Assembly: GCF_001942495.1 (NCBI RefSeq)
Contig: NZ_MKZS01000001.1
Span: 6,183,957 to 6,247,956, forward strand
Source: Moorena bouillonii PNG
GTDB taxonomy: Bacteria > Cyanobacteriota > Cyanobacteriia > Cyanobacteriales > Coleofasciculaceae
DNA length: 64,000 nt
Direction: 5' to 3'
In this document: positions 36,813 through 46,036 of the stretch, in pieces
Layout of the letters: each line of letters begins with the position of its first letter
Numbering within the stretch: the stretch's first letter is position 1
The notes under the pieces: generated by a model
What the model was told of the DNA's origin: nothing
Database searches by the model: none
What the model saw: the letters and a program-made list of their open reading frames with translations, nothing else
Translations under genes and position numbers: made by a program

Positions 36813-38621
36813 ATGCCTAAAGTAGACTTAGCAAAATTTGGTATTTTTGCCGTTTTACTGGTATTTCTGTTAGGTAGTTCATGGGTGCTAGCTGATATAT
36901 TGCAAAATCAGGCTATTGCGGCTCCCTACGTGCAATTTTCTACAGGTAATTTCCAGTGGCGGAGTTATCGGAAGGCTACTCACCCCAAGTTTGGGAGTAG
37001 TCCTGACAGAGAAATCTTGTCGCCTGTGTCTGTCCCTAACTGCACTGCCGTAATTCCTGACCAAATTTATCGTTTTGTTGAGGGTATAGATAGCTGCCTT
37101 CAACCAATGACAGATGATGAAATTGAGCAGATGCTCAAGGATCCATTTGCTACTGGAATTCTCAGCAAAGGAACATTTCCAGAGAATGTAGATGCTCTAG
37201 CTGCTGCTATTGCAGACTCCCAACTGAACTTGGAATCAGCGAACTACTTCCTTGGAGAAGGCAGTCAAATCCCGACGACGATTGCATCCCGTGAAGAACC
37301 CCGTAACCTTCGTTATGTTCTTACTTGGGGAACGAGTCGCACCAGTAATGCCGATATTCTTGTGAGTACAGCTGCCGGTGGCAACTCTAGCTTTTTGCAA
37401 GTAATTGCCTGGGATGCACAAGCCAAAAAATACAACTTCTATGAATTGCGGGAACAGGTAGGTGAACAACCAGGTACATCTACCAAAGTTTGGACTTGGG
37501 CTGGGGATTCTGGGATGGCGCGGGCACAACCGACTATGGGAGTGGGCTGTTTTGATTGTCACCATAATGGTGTGGTGATTATGAAAGAACTTGCTCCACC
37601 CTGGAACAATTGGCATTCTCAGCGGGGGCCAATCTCACCCCTAGTAGTGCCGTTAAGGGTGACCCAAGAAACATTCTTTAATAACTTGCAAGGAGCCGAG
37701 GTGCTTGAGCAGGTAATTCGCAGTGGTTTCATTAACTACCATAAAAATTGGTTGCGCGATCGCTACAAAAGACAAGCAGGAGTTATTAACTTAACGGACG
37801 TCAACCAGATGCTACGTCATCTGACCACCAACACTACCATCAATTTGGCCTCAACGAATATTGAAAGCAACGGAGCCAATACTAGCCCAGCCAACCGTCC
37901 TGTTAATGGTATTCCCAATGACTTTTTTGTTTGGGATTCAGCCCTCAAGACCAGCTTAGGTCTTAACTACAATATCCCGCTGATTACCTTCGAGCGACAA
38001 GAGTATGACAATTACCTAAATACCCATCATTTCCAACTGGTTCAATCTGACTTCACCAAACCGGATGATTCTCCACTGTACGAAGAGGATGGCTCTAGCT
38101 ACTTTTCTTTCTTTGTGCCAGTTCCTGCTGCAGAAGACCTCTACATGCTCACACGGATGCGAAGTGCCAAGATTTTGACAGATAAATTCATTGCTGCTGT
38201 CTTGATGGTGGACTTCAAAAACCCTGTCTTTTCCGAAAAGCGGTCTAGCTTGCAGCAGTACGCTGAGCAAGTCACAACAGGCACAATCATCAATGGGATT
38301 AGTAGTGTACCCAATGATTTTGCCGAGAAAGTTAGAGTTGCTGCTGCTAACCAGCCTCCCTGCGATCCTACTAACCTTGACCAATGCACTGCGGAACAAG
38401 AGTTTTTGCAAACATGGGAACTACCTGATAATCAGTGGAAATCTTTTGTCCAAGAGCAAATTCAGGCTTATTTGGATGAATTAAACACACTTTCTCCTAG
38501 GGAGCAGTTAGCTCAACTGATGGAATCAAGTGTCAAGCACCGGGAGCAGTTTCAATCCTGGCCAACAATTAGTAACCTGAATGAATTTAGCTTGTTACTT
38601 CCCCAGAGTGATTTAAGGTAA
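36813..38621 (+). CDS. Secreted c-type cytochrome-like protein, one haem motif
   Basis: A 602-residue exported protein. The N-terminal helix (GIFAVLLVFLLGSSWVLA) is a signal peptide or anchor. One CxxCH haem c site, CFDCHH, lies at residues 246-250. The rest has no domain I can name; paired cysteines occur near residues 73 and 94 and near 513 and 523 (PPCDPTNLDQC). Presence of a single haem suggests a periplasmic electron-transfer or redox-sensing role rather than a multihaem relay. AAGGA lies just before the ATG. The neighbour 460 bp downstream on the same strand (39083) is also unrecognised and may be a partner. Confidence 0.7.
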   Translation: MPKVDLAKFGIFAVLLVFLLGSSWVLADILQNQAIAAPYVQFSTGNFQWRSYRKATHPKFGSSPDREILSPVSVPNCTAVIPDQIYRFVEGIDSCLQPMTDDEIEQMLKDPFATGILSKGTFPENVDALAAAIADSQLNLESANYFLGEGSQIPTTIASREEPRNLRYVLTWGTSRTSNADILVSTAAGGNSSFLQVIAWDAQAKKYNFYELREQVGEQPGTSTKVWTWAGDSGMARAQPTMGVGCFDCHHNGVVIMKELAPPWNNWHSQRGPISPLVVPLRVTQETFFNNLQGAEVLEQVIRSGFINYHKNWLRDRYKRQAGVINLTDVNQMLRHLTTNTTINLASTNIESNGANTSPANRPVNGIPNDFFVWDSALKTSLGLNYNIPLITFERQEYDNYLNTHHFQLVQSDFTKPDDSPLYEEDGSSYFSFFVPVPAAEDLYMLTRMRSAKILTDKFIAAVLMVDFKNPVFSEKRSSLQQYAEQVTTGTIINGISSVPNDFAEKVRVAAANQPPCDPTNLDQCTAEQEFLQTWELPDNQWKSFVQEQIQAYLDELNTLSPREQLAQLMESSVKHREQFQSWPTISNLNEFSLLLPQSDLR

Positions 38622-39082
38622 GCATTCAGCTATCAGCTATCAGCTATCAGCTATCAGCTATCAGCTATCAGCTATCAGCTATCAGTTATCAGCTATCAGC
38701 TATCAGCTATCAGCTATCAGCTATCAGCTATCAGCTATCAGCCTATGCGCTATGCGCACCCTACGCGAACAGCTTTTGAAGAAAATAGATGACGGCTGAC
38801 CGCTGACCGCTGACTGCTGAATGCTTACCTATTAAATTCTCTCGTTCTAGGTTTATTTTAAGCACCTAGCGTGAGCTTTTATAGCACTACGCATTAAGGT
38901 TAGGAAATTGATAAAAGTTGAAAAGCTAATGCACGTCAACTTTTGCCTTTTGCCTCTTGCCTCTTGCCTTGCGCGTAGCGCTCTGACCGCTGACCGCTGA
39001 CCGCTGAATGCTTACAAATTAACTGAAACAACAACAACTTAATTGCGATATCAATAACACTAAAAAACTAAGGAGTCAATCA
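38622..39082. repeat. Heptad arrays between the haem protein and its neighbour
   Basis: An AGCTATC array (about 38630-38741, some 16 units) follows the stop directly; TGCGC-rich palindromic sequence, CTGACCG units (38792-38815, 38983-39002), a CTCTTGC run and GCGCGTAGCGC follow. No gene is supported. Confidence 0.8.
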
Positions 39083-40750
39083 ATGGCTAAACTACCTCAA
39101 TTTGATCCACCAGCCAATCAAAATGATTTTTGTGGAGAAGAAGAAAAGGAAAAAGCATTGCGCACTCGCTGGAGTAATAACATTAATCGCTATACAGAAA
39201 AAACCTTGCAAAACGATCCGTGGAGTTCAGTTAACCAACCACCCCTAAGCCAATATTTCAATCCTCTCAAAACTGATATTCCAGAAGGAACGAAGGGTGT
39301 ACCGATTAAATGGACGGCGTTCCCGAACCGGATTTTAATGACATATCCCAATGTTGGGGAACGTACCCAGTGGCAATATGCTGACGAAGGACCACCCCCG
39401 GAGGATAACTATGGTCCGAGTGGTCCCCGTGGCTGGCAGGATGAATATTGTGAGTGGAGCGTCACCCGCAATGCACAGGGTAAGATTACCAAAATAATGT
39501 TCACATGTGAGAACCGAGAATACTGGTATACCTTGTGGGAAGTCGATCCCAATGTTGTCTTGGGCCTTTACCAGAAATTAGTCAGTCCCGAGGTCAAAAT
39601 TGAGGATCTGTATCTGCGTAACCAACAAGGTAATTTAGTTATCGATCCCGCCACCGGGCGACCAGCTTATAACGATCGCAATGCCTGGAATAGCACCACG
39701 ACGGCTGGAGCGGTTCACCTGATTAGCAATCCTAATTCCCTAAGTGCGGAAGTATTTCTAGCTGGACAAGCCACAGTCCTCCGTAGAGATGCAGCCGGTA
39801 ATCCAATTACAGACAAAAACCAGCTGATCAATTGCAGTCGGTATGGTACCCCAAACCGTAACAGTGATCCCACCATTGGAGCGTCTGTTAACGGATTAGT
39901 GCGGGGAACAGGAGCACCAGGTTCTGGACTTCGGATATCCCTGGCAAATCCCGTCGGTCTGTACATCCAAGAACCTAGTTTTAACACCTACGAATTACCC
40001 TTTGATGCGCCTGTTGATGCTAAACCCTCAGACTACTGGAAGGTGATTCGCGGGCGTAAACGGGACTCTGGCGAGGAAATGGACTATATTCTCCATGCAG
40101 TTTATGAAGTGCCTGAGGAGTTAGGCTTTACGGTTAGCGATATTACCATCAATGGATTCAATATTGAATACGGGGCACAAATTGCTCAAACTTTCCAAAT
40201 TGCTCTTGCAGGTCTGGGCTTGCCTCAGGTCAACCAAGATGGGCTTCTTTGTGCAGGGGAACCAAAGTTATTACCTCGTCCGTATGTCTTGAGAGAATTG
40301 GAAATGCTTAGTGTAGCGTTTCGTTCTAGCTTAAATATGCGTATTGAGCCAGGGACTACCGTGGAGAATGTTGTACTGTACGCATTTGACAGCGATTCAC
40401 AATCCACTATTGAATTTACTGGTTCACCAGGTATTACCTTTGAACAAACAGATTTTCAGGATCTAGGTAGTAATCAGCAAGTGTTCATCCTCACCATCAC
40501 TGCTGCTCCTGATGCTCCCTTGGGGAATCGTTCTATTCTTATGAAAAATCCCGATCCGGATAACCCCGGAAACTATTACGGTGGTCCTGCTGTTTTTGGT
40601 TTATTAGAAGTCGTTGCACCAGGTACACTTAACAGAAATCAGGATGCTGCTGTATCTGAGGTGGCAGAAACTGCTCCCACAGCGATAGCAGTGCCAGATA
40701 AACTTCTCTTAGCTCCCATTGAGTTATCCAAAAGAAGTAATGCTAGGTAA
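39083..40750 (+). CDS. Hypothetical protein, 555 aa
   Basis: I do not recognise this protein. It has a good ribosome-binding site (AAGGAG, about eight bases before the ATG). There is no signal peptide or membrane helix. Visible features include a Trp/Tyr-rich N-terminal region (SGPRGWQDEYCEWSVTRN, ENREYWYTLWEVDPNVVLGL), many Asn/Asp-rich loops, six or so cysteines and a C-terminal beta-rich third (ILTITAAPDAPLGNRSILMK) that looks like an Ig or bacterial-sandwich domain. It may form a pair with the haem protein upstream. It ends 220 bp before the convergent TPR-CHAT gene, in repeats. Confidence 0.65.
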   Translation: MAKLPQFDPPANQNDFCGEEEKEKALRTRWSNNINRYTEKTLQNDPWSSVNQPPLSQYFNPLKTDIPEGTKGVPIKWTAFPNRILMTYPNVGERTQWQYADEGPPPEDNYGPSGPRGWQDEYCEWSVTRNAQGKITKIMFTCENREYWYTLWEVDPNVVLGLYQKLVSPEVKIEDLYLRNQQGNLVIDPATGRPAYNDRNAWNSTTTAGAVHLISNPNSLSAEVFLAGQATVLRRDAAGNPITDKNQLINCSRYGTPNRNSDPTIGASVNGLVRGTGAPGSGLRISLANPVGLYIQEPSFNTYELPFDAPVDAKPSDYWKVIRGRKRDSGEEMDYILHAVYEVPEELGFTVSDITINGFNIEYGAQIAQTFQIALAGLGLPQVNQDGLLCAGEPKLLPRPYVLRELEMLSVAFRSSLNMRIEPGTTVENVVLYAFDSDSQSTIEFTGSPGITFEQTDFQDLGSNQQVFILTITAAPDAPLGNRSILMKNPDPDNPGNYYGGPAVFGLLEVVAPGTLNRNQDAAVSEVAETAPTAIAVPDKLLLAPIELSKRSNAR

Positions 40751-40971
40751 TACTTAGATCTTGCACCAAGTTGAAAATTTACCTGTCAAACTAGGGAACA
40801 GGGAATAGGGAACAGGGAATAGGGAATAGGGAACAGGAATAGGCAATAGGCAATAGGCAATAGGCAATAGGGGCAAGAGTTCCGAACTTTCCCCACACCC
40901 GACTCCCGACTCCCGACTCCCGACTCCCCACACCCGACTCCCGACTCCCGACTCCCGACTCCCCAAATTCT

Positions 40972-43812
40972 CTACCTCGCTTCACCAATCACAGTAAAAG
41001 CCGCCCAAGCTGAGGGGTCTGGATTACCATCGGGGTCATTGATCATGGATAACATCGCCTCTCGCATGGCTTTGGCTTTATCCATTTTGTGAGTATAAAT
41101 ATTAGTGTAAAACTCCCTCATCAACTTGACCGTATCATGATCAGGTATTTTCCATAAGGACACCACCAAACTGGGTACACCAGCGGCAATCAAAGAACGG
41201 GATAAACCAATTACTCCTTCCCCTTTTATCTCACCCCTACCCGTATCACAAGCACTGAGGACCACTAACTTTGCTTTCAATAAAGGTGGTTTCCGGTGTT
41301 GGTCACTGATCAGAATTTCACGACTGGTGAGAAAGCCATCATGGTCTGGTTCCTCAGGAGCTAATGCGATCGCACCAGGATAATCAATACTATTGACATC
41401 ATCCAGTAAACCATGGGTAGCGAAATGGATCACCGAAGCTTTGGCCATTTTGCGCACAATGGTTGGTTCTGTGGCTTCCAAACCAATCATAGCTTTTGTA
41501 TTCAGCAATTGAGCAATGGTTAATGCTTCTGTTTCTGCACCCTTGAGAGGGGTTAAGGGTTTTTGTTCCAGTCCTATTTTAATCGTGGGCATGGTGGGAT
41601 TCCCCACAATCAACGGTTTTCCCCGGCTGTGTTGGACTCGATGCCAATGTTTACGGGTGAACCACAGAGATTGAATCGAAGGAGCAGTGAGAATGGTATG
41701 GTTTTCGATTAGATACTTTCCCTGATCATCTAGCAGAGCAGCAAAGGAAACCAGAAATAGTTCTTGATGGGGGATAAAAATAATACGGTCTGATGCCGTT
41801 ATTGGTAATACGTCAACAATCGGAGTAATCAGCAGTTGGTAGAGTTGGTGTAGGGGATGTTGTAGTAGATTACTATTGTTAGTATTTAGTGGTGAAGCAG
41901 CATTTTGATTAGGTAGTTGCTGAATTGAAGTATGAATGGGCGTACGTCTAGTTTTGGTCAAGCCCCCTAAATCCCCCAACTTTGGGGGACTTTGAGAGTC
42001 TTGTTCCCCCCGTCTAGTTTTGGTCAAGCCCCCTAAATCCCCCAACTTTGGGGGACTTTGAGAGTCTTGTTCCCCCCGTCTAGTTTTGGTCAAGCCCCCT
42101 AAATCCCCCAACTTTGGGGGACTTTGAGAGTCTTGTTCCCCCCGTCTAGTTTTGGTCAAGCCCCCTAAATCCCCCAACTTTGGGGGACTTTGAGAGTCTT
42201 GTTCCCCCCAAAATTGGGGGGTTAGGGGGGCGGAATCATACCCATAATCAGCAACGCCCTGATTACCTCTAGCTCTGACACCAATCTGCATACGACTGAC
42301 TTTGACTAGTTCCGCCAGAGTAGTATCTTGGGGTAAGGTATTACTACGGAAAGTAATCTCACCAGTAGGAGCAATCACCCAAATATAAATTTGGTCATCA
42401 ACAATGGAATATTCCACCAACGTGGCTTGTTGTTGTTGAGCAATTCGTTGAATGTCTTCAAGAGTAGGAGCTTTAGTTTGAGGACGTTCAGATAACCGTG
42501 CCGCTAATAAATCAATCAGAGCGCGGTTGCGACCCTGTTCGGAAATTTCTAAGCCTTGTTTTGGTTTACCTAGAGCAACCAAAACCTGTTGTAAGAGACG
42601 ATAGCTGCGAGCTTGTGCTTCAAAAATAGAAACCTTCCAATCATCTTGATTACCCAGGTCTTGGCGGATATCTTCCCAAATTTCAATGGCATCAAATAGG
42701 TGAGTTTGGGCTTGTTCTAGTTGATTTATTTCTAAGAAAGTAGCACCGAGATTATTCAGGGAGATAGCTTCACCCTTGCGGTGTCCGATTTCCCTCGCAA
42801 TAGCTATGGATTGTTGGTGGTAATCAATGGCTTTGTTGTACTTTCCCAGATTACCGTATCCAATACCGAGATTCTCTAGGGCGTGAGCTTCACCCTTGCG
42901 GTGTCCGATTTCCCTAAAAATCCCTAAGGATTGTCGGTGATAATTAATCGCTTTTTTGTAGTCTCCCAGATGACGGTATGCAATACCCAGATTATCCAGG
43001 GAATAAGCTTCACCCCGGCGGTTTTGGATTTCCCTTTTAATAGCTAAGGATTGTAGCTGGTAATCAATCGCTTTTTCGTAGTCTCCCAGATGACGGTATG
43101 CATTAGCCAGATTACCCAGGGAGCCAGCTTCACCCTCGCGGTTTTCGATTTCCCTAGCAATAGCGATCGCTTCTAGCTGGTAATCAATCGCTTTTTTGTA
43201 GTCTCCCAAACTCTCGTATGCATTACCCAGATTACTCAGGGAGCGAGCTTCACCTTGGCGGTTTCCGATTTCCCTAAAAATGTCTAAAGATTGTCGGTGG
43301 TAATCAATGGCTTTTTTGTAGTTTCCCAGATTACCGTATGCAAACCCCAGATTAGTCAGGGAGCGAGCTTCACCCTCGCGGTCTGGAATTTTCCTAGCAA
43401 TAGCTATCGATGGTAGGTAATAATTAATTGCTTGTTTGTACTCTCCCAGATTAGCGTATGCACGACCCATATTACCCAGGGAGTGAGCTTCACCCAGGCG
43501 GTGTCCGATTTGTTGATAAATCACCAATGCTTGCTGCCAAGACTGTAATGCTTTTCGGAACTCACTGCGACGAATGTGACGAAGTCCTTGCTTAAATACT
43601 TTGTCCGCCTCTGCCTGCTTACTGTCTACTTCAAAAATGGCATCACCAGGGGCTAAACTCCCTTGTTGCTCTAGGCTAACAGTGTTTTGTTCGTGATCCA
43701 GTCCTGGCAAACTCAGGAATCTAGCCAGAACAGGGAATTGCCCAGGGGTAAGGCAGAGAGTGAAAAGTGCCAAAAACAAGACCTGCTTAAGTTTAATAGG
43801 ATGTGGTATCAT
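40972..43812 (-). CDS. TPR-CHAT caspase-like protein, intact
   Basis: A 946-residue paralogue of the split gene. A signal-like helix (VLFLALFTLCLTPGQFPVLA) precedes about eight TPR units (residues 70-400), then a helical linker and a CHAT protease domain with His800 (HFATHG) and Cys855 (LSACDTGRG). CHAT domains are clan CD cysteine proteases; some act as TPR-CHAT effectors in bacterial immunity, others in signalling. The target here is unknown. Residues about 530-625 contain four 22-residue repeats (GEQDSQSPPKLGDLGGLTKT) encoded by a 66-bp DNA repeat; the split paralogue lacks these. The extra segment sits between linker and CHAT domain. Confidence 0.9.
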   Translation of the reverse strand: MIPHPIKLKQVLFLALFTLCLTPGQFPVLARFLSLPGLDHEQNTVSLEQQGSLAPGDAIFEVDSKQAEADKVFKQGLRHIRRSEFRKALQSWQQALVIYQQIGHRLGEAHSLGNMGRAYANLGEYKQAINYYLPSIAIARKIPDREGEARSLTNLGFAYGNLGNYKKAIDYHRQSLDIFREIGNRQGEARSLSNLGNAYESLGDYKKAIDYQLEAIAIAREIENREGEAGSLGNLANAYRHLGDYEKAIDYQLQSLAIKREIQNRRGEAYSLDNLGIAYRHLGDYKKAINYHRQSLGIFREIGHRKGEAHALENLGIGYGNLGKYNKAIDYHQQSIAIAREIGHRKGEAISLNNLGATFLEINQLEQAQTHLFDAIEIWEDIRQDLGNQDDWKVSIFEAQARSYRLLQQVLVALGKPKQGLEISEQGRNRALIDLLAARLSERPQTKAPTLEDIQRIAQQQQATLVEYSIVDDQIYIWVIAPTGEITFRSNTLPQDTTLAELVKVSRMQIGVRARGNQGVADYGYDSAPLTPQFWGEQDSQSPPKLGDLGGLTKTRRGEQDSQSPPKLGDLGGLTKTRRGEQDSQSPPKLGDLGGLTKTRRGEQDSQSPPKLGDLGGLTKTRRTPIHTSIQQLPNQNAASPLNTNNSNLLQHPLHQLYQLLITPIVDVLPITASDRIIFIPHQELFLVSFAALLDDQGKYLIENHTILTAPSIQSLWFTRKHWHRVQHSRGKPLIVGNPTMPTIKIGLEQKPLTPLKGAETEALTIAQLLNTKAMIGLEATEPTIVRKMAKASVIHFATHGLLDDVNSIDYPGAIALAPEEPDHDGFLTSREILISDQHRKPPLLKAKLVVLSACDTGRGEIKGEGVIGLSRSLIAAGVPSLVVSLWKIPDHDTVKLMREFYTNIYTHKMDKAKAMREAMLSMINDPDGNPDPSAWAAFTVIGEAR
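41945..42208. repeat. Four tandem 66-bp repeats inside the TPR-CHAT gene
   Basis: Units begin CGTCTAGTTTTGGTCAAG at 41945, 42011, 42077 and 42143 and contain the CCCCCTAAATCCCCC...TTTGGGGGAC palindrome found in intergenic elements at 30451, 45760 and 50330. Each adds 22 codons and preserves frame. A related TCTGGTTTTGGTCAAGC copy is at 63908. Confidence 0.92.
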
Positions 43813-44246
43813 CGCCTATTTACCTAAATCTGAGACATTCCTGAGCCTAGGCAATTATTAAGGGAGCAGGGAGTAGGGAGTAGGGAGTAGGGAGTAGGGA
43901 ATAGACCCTTGAGTTATACACTTCAAGCCCAGTTTTTTCCACAAAATGCATAGGCTCAGATATTTATCAGATAGGTAAGAATGACAGTTTGTTCCCTTGT
44001 TGGCCAGTCCTGTTGACTGACGTTAGATCATGGCGTAGGTTGGGTTGAGGCAACGAAACCCGACAAAAGTATTAGCAGGGTTCGGTTTCACTTTCACCAT
44101 AGTATTTCCAACTATATCAGAAACAAACGGCTGATTTCCAATAACACCAAAAAATCCAGGTATTTCTTTCTTAATTTTCCCTATTCCCTACTCCCTACTC
44201 CCTATTCCCTACTCCCTACTCCCTACTCCCTGCTCCCTACTCCCTC
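43813..44246. repeat. Repeat-flanked intergenic region upstream of the sigma-like gene
   Basis: GGGAGTA heptads (43867-43900), a GGTTGGGTTGAGGCAACGAA / CGAAACCCGAC type dispersed element near 44037-44070, and CCCTACT heptads (44178-44245) running directly into the start codon at 44247. No gene is seen. Confidence 0.65.
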
Positions 44247-45698
44247 ATGAAAACCAGCTTAGCCAAATACTGGACACTCAATTATATTAATCGTTTGGGT
44301 CAACATCAAACTAAACCGATAGAAAAGGCTAAGGAATTTATCAGTGCCCAATCTCTGACCTTGTCTACAGGTGAAGACTCCATAGACCAAGCACTGATTA
44401 GCAGACTGTGGCAACTTTATCACAGCCAAGACGACGACCTTGAGCTGGCTGAGGTTTGTCTACGTTGTTTAGTTTCTCACCAAATCAAGGAAGTTTGTTA
44501 TCAGTTAGTAGAGCAATTTGGTCAGCAGCATAACTTTACCATCAATGACCTACTGCCATTAGTCCTTGACCGTTATCCTGAGGGCGAGCAAGGGCATAAA
44601 TTAGGGGGAGTTAATTCTATAACTAGCTATACGTTACAAACCTTTGACCCAAATAAAAGTAGCTTATTTTCCTGGACAAAAAGACTGGTTAAAACGAATA
44701 AGGATGTGAAACAATTTTTACTATACTATGGAATTGAGCAGGTAACGGATTGGTTATTACTGAAACAAACTACTCCTGGTAAACTACACCGTATTCTATC
44801 GGAGTTTCATCAGCTAACTGCACAGGAAATTAACCACTATCGTGAGTTATTAGAAAGTTATCAAACGGTTTATGTACGTCAACTGCAAGCAGAGCGTAAT
44901 CAAATTAACCAACAACGACAACAACAAGGCTTAGGTAAACTCACCACTCCTTACCCAATTCCTAGGAAAGAACAATTACAGCTGATCACAACCTTGGGTT
45001 CATCCATAGGGAAACTATCTCCAGAAGCAGTACTTACTGATTTACAACGGTTAGCTCAGCTAATTCGAGACTATAAAAAGAATCGTGGCAGGAATGTTAC
45101 CACTCAAGCTTTAGGAAAATTTGAGCATCAATTAGCAGCTGATGATACCAGTAACAATCAGGAGGAAGACGAGGTATTAGCTGCCTATGACCAATTACTA
45201 CAGGATTGTTTAACTACTGCTATTCAAGACGTTATACAAAACCGCGTTGCTTATCTAAGTCGTCAACAAAAGCAGAGACATCAGCAATTTTTACAAGCAC
45301 TAGATTTATTTCACTGTCAGCATGTTACTATGACCAAAATTGCTGCCACAATCGGCTTCACTGCTCAATATCAAGTCAGTCGCTTGCTAGACCTGAAAGC
45401 CTTTCGAGCTGATATTGCTAGACGCACTTCCGTAAGATTACATCACCAACTCGTGGAGTTAGGCCAAGCCTACGCTTCTGCACAAGAGGTTAAAGAATTA
45501 GAGCAACGAATTAGTCAGTTTGTGGAAGAAGAAATTAACCGGATTATGACTGCAGCTAGGAAGGAAACCTTTGTTAAAAACAAATACAAACTGTCTAGTA
45601 ATTTTTCTAGGACTTTATGTGAAATATTAAAAAAGGGAGTGGGGAATCGGGAATCGGGAATCGGGAGTGGGGAATCGGGAATCGGGAATCGGGAGTAG
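44247..45698 (+). CDS. Sigma-70-like factor of the DUF1822/CHAT-CHASE2 cluster
   Basis: A 483-residue soluble protein. Its central region (LQTFDPNKSSLFSWTKRLVK) resembles the region 2-like part of the divergent sigma factors found in cyanobacteria beside DUF1822 and CHAT-CHASE2 genes, and a C-terminal HTH-like segment (MTKIAATIGFTAQYQVSRLL) may be region 4. I infer a regulator of its own cluster. The final residues (VGNRESGIGSGESGIGNRE) are read from GGGAATC heptads, so the true domain ends near residue 463. The ATG abuts a pyrimidine-rich repeat with no ribosome-binding site. Confidence 0.65.
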   Translation: MKTSLAKYWTLNYINRLGQHQTKPIEKAKEFISAQSLTLSTGEDSIDQALISRLWQLYHSQDDDLELAEVCLRCLVSHQIKEVCYQLVEQFGQQHNFTINDLLPLVLDRYPEGEQGHKLGGVNSITSYTLQTFDPNKSSLFSWTKRLVKTNKDVKQFLLYYGIEQVTDWLLLKQTTPGKLHRILSEFHQLTAQEINHYRELLESYQTVYVRQLQAERNQINQQRQQQGLGKLTTPYPIPRKEQLQLITTLGSSIGKLSPEAVLTDLQRLAQLIRDYKKNRGRNVTTQALGKFEHQLAADDTSNNQEEDEVLAAYDQLLQDCLTTAIQDVIQNRVAYLSRQQKQRHQQFLQALDLFHCQHVTMTKIAATIGFTAQYQVSRLLDLKAFRADIARRTSVRLHHQLVELGQAYASAQEVKELEQRISQFVEEEINRIMTAARKETFVKNKYKLSSNFSRTLCEILKKGVGNRESGIGSGESGIGNRE

Positions 45699-46036
45699 GG
45701 AGTGTGGGGAGTGTGGGAATTTTATTGGAATTTTGGCGTTGCTTATTCCCTGTTCATAGATCCCCCCTAACCCCCCTTAAAAAAGGGGGGAATTAGATTC
45801 AAAACGCCCCTTAAAAAAGGAAGGTAAAAATTAGATTCAAAAGTCCCCTTAAAAAACGAAGGGAGTAATTAGATTCAAAAGTCCCCCTTATTAAGGGGGA
45901 TTTAGGGGGATCTCAATCATGGTCTACTCCCGACTCCCGACTCCCGACTCCCGATTCCCGACTCCCGACTCCCGACTCCCGATTCCCGATTCCCGATTCC
46001 CGATTCCCTGTTCCCTCAATATATTCTCAACTGAAA
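45699..46036. repeat. CCCCC-type palindromic elements and heptads
   Basis: Successive ATTAGATTCAAAA...CCCCTTAAAAAA units (about 45763-45910), flanked by CCCCCCTAACCCCCC and GGGGGATTTAGGGGGATC ends, then CCCGACT/CCCGATT heptads at 45925-46010. No gene is supported. Confidence 0.75.

Noticed and set aside
41945..42208. Regular 66-bp direct repeats considered as CRISPR
   Set aside because: Units are contiguous with no variable spacers and are in frame with the CHAT gene.
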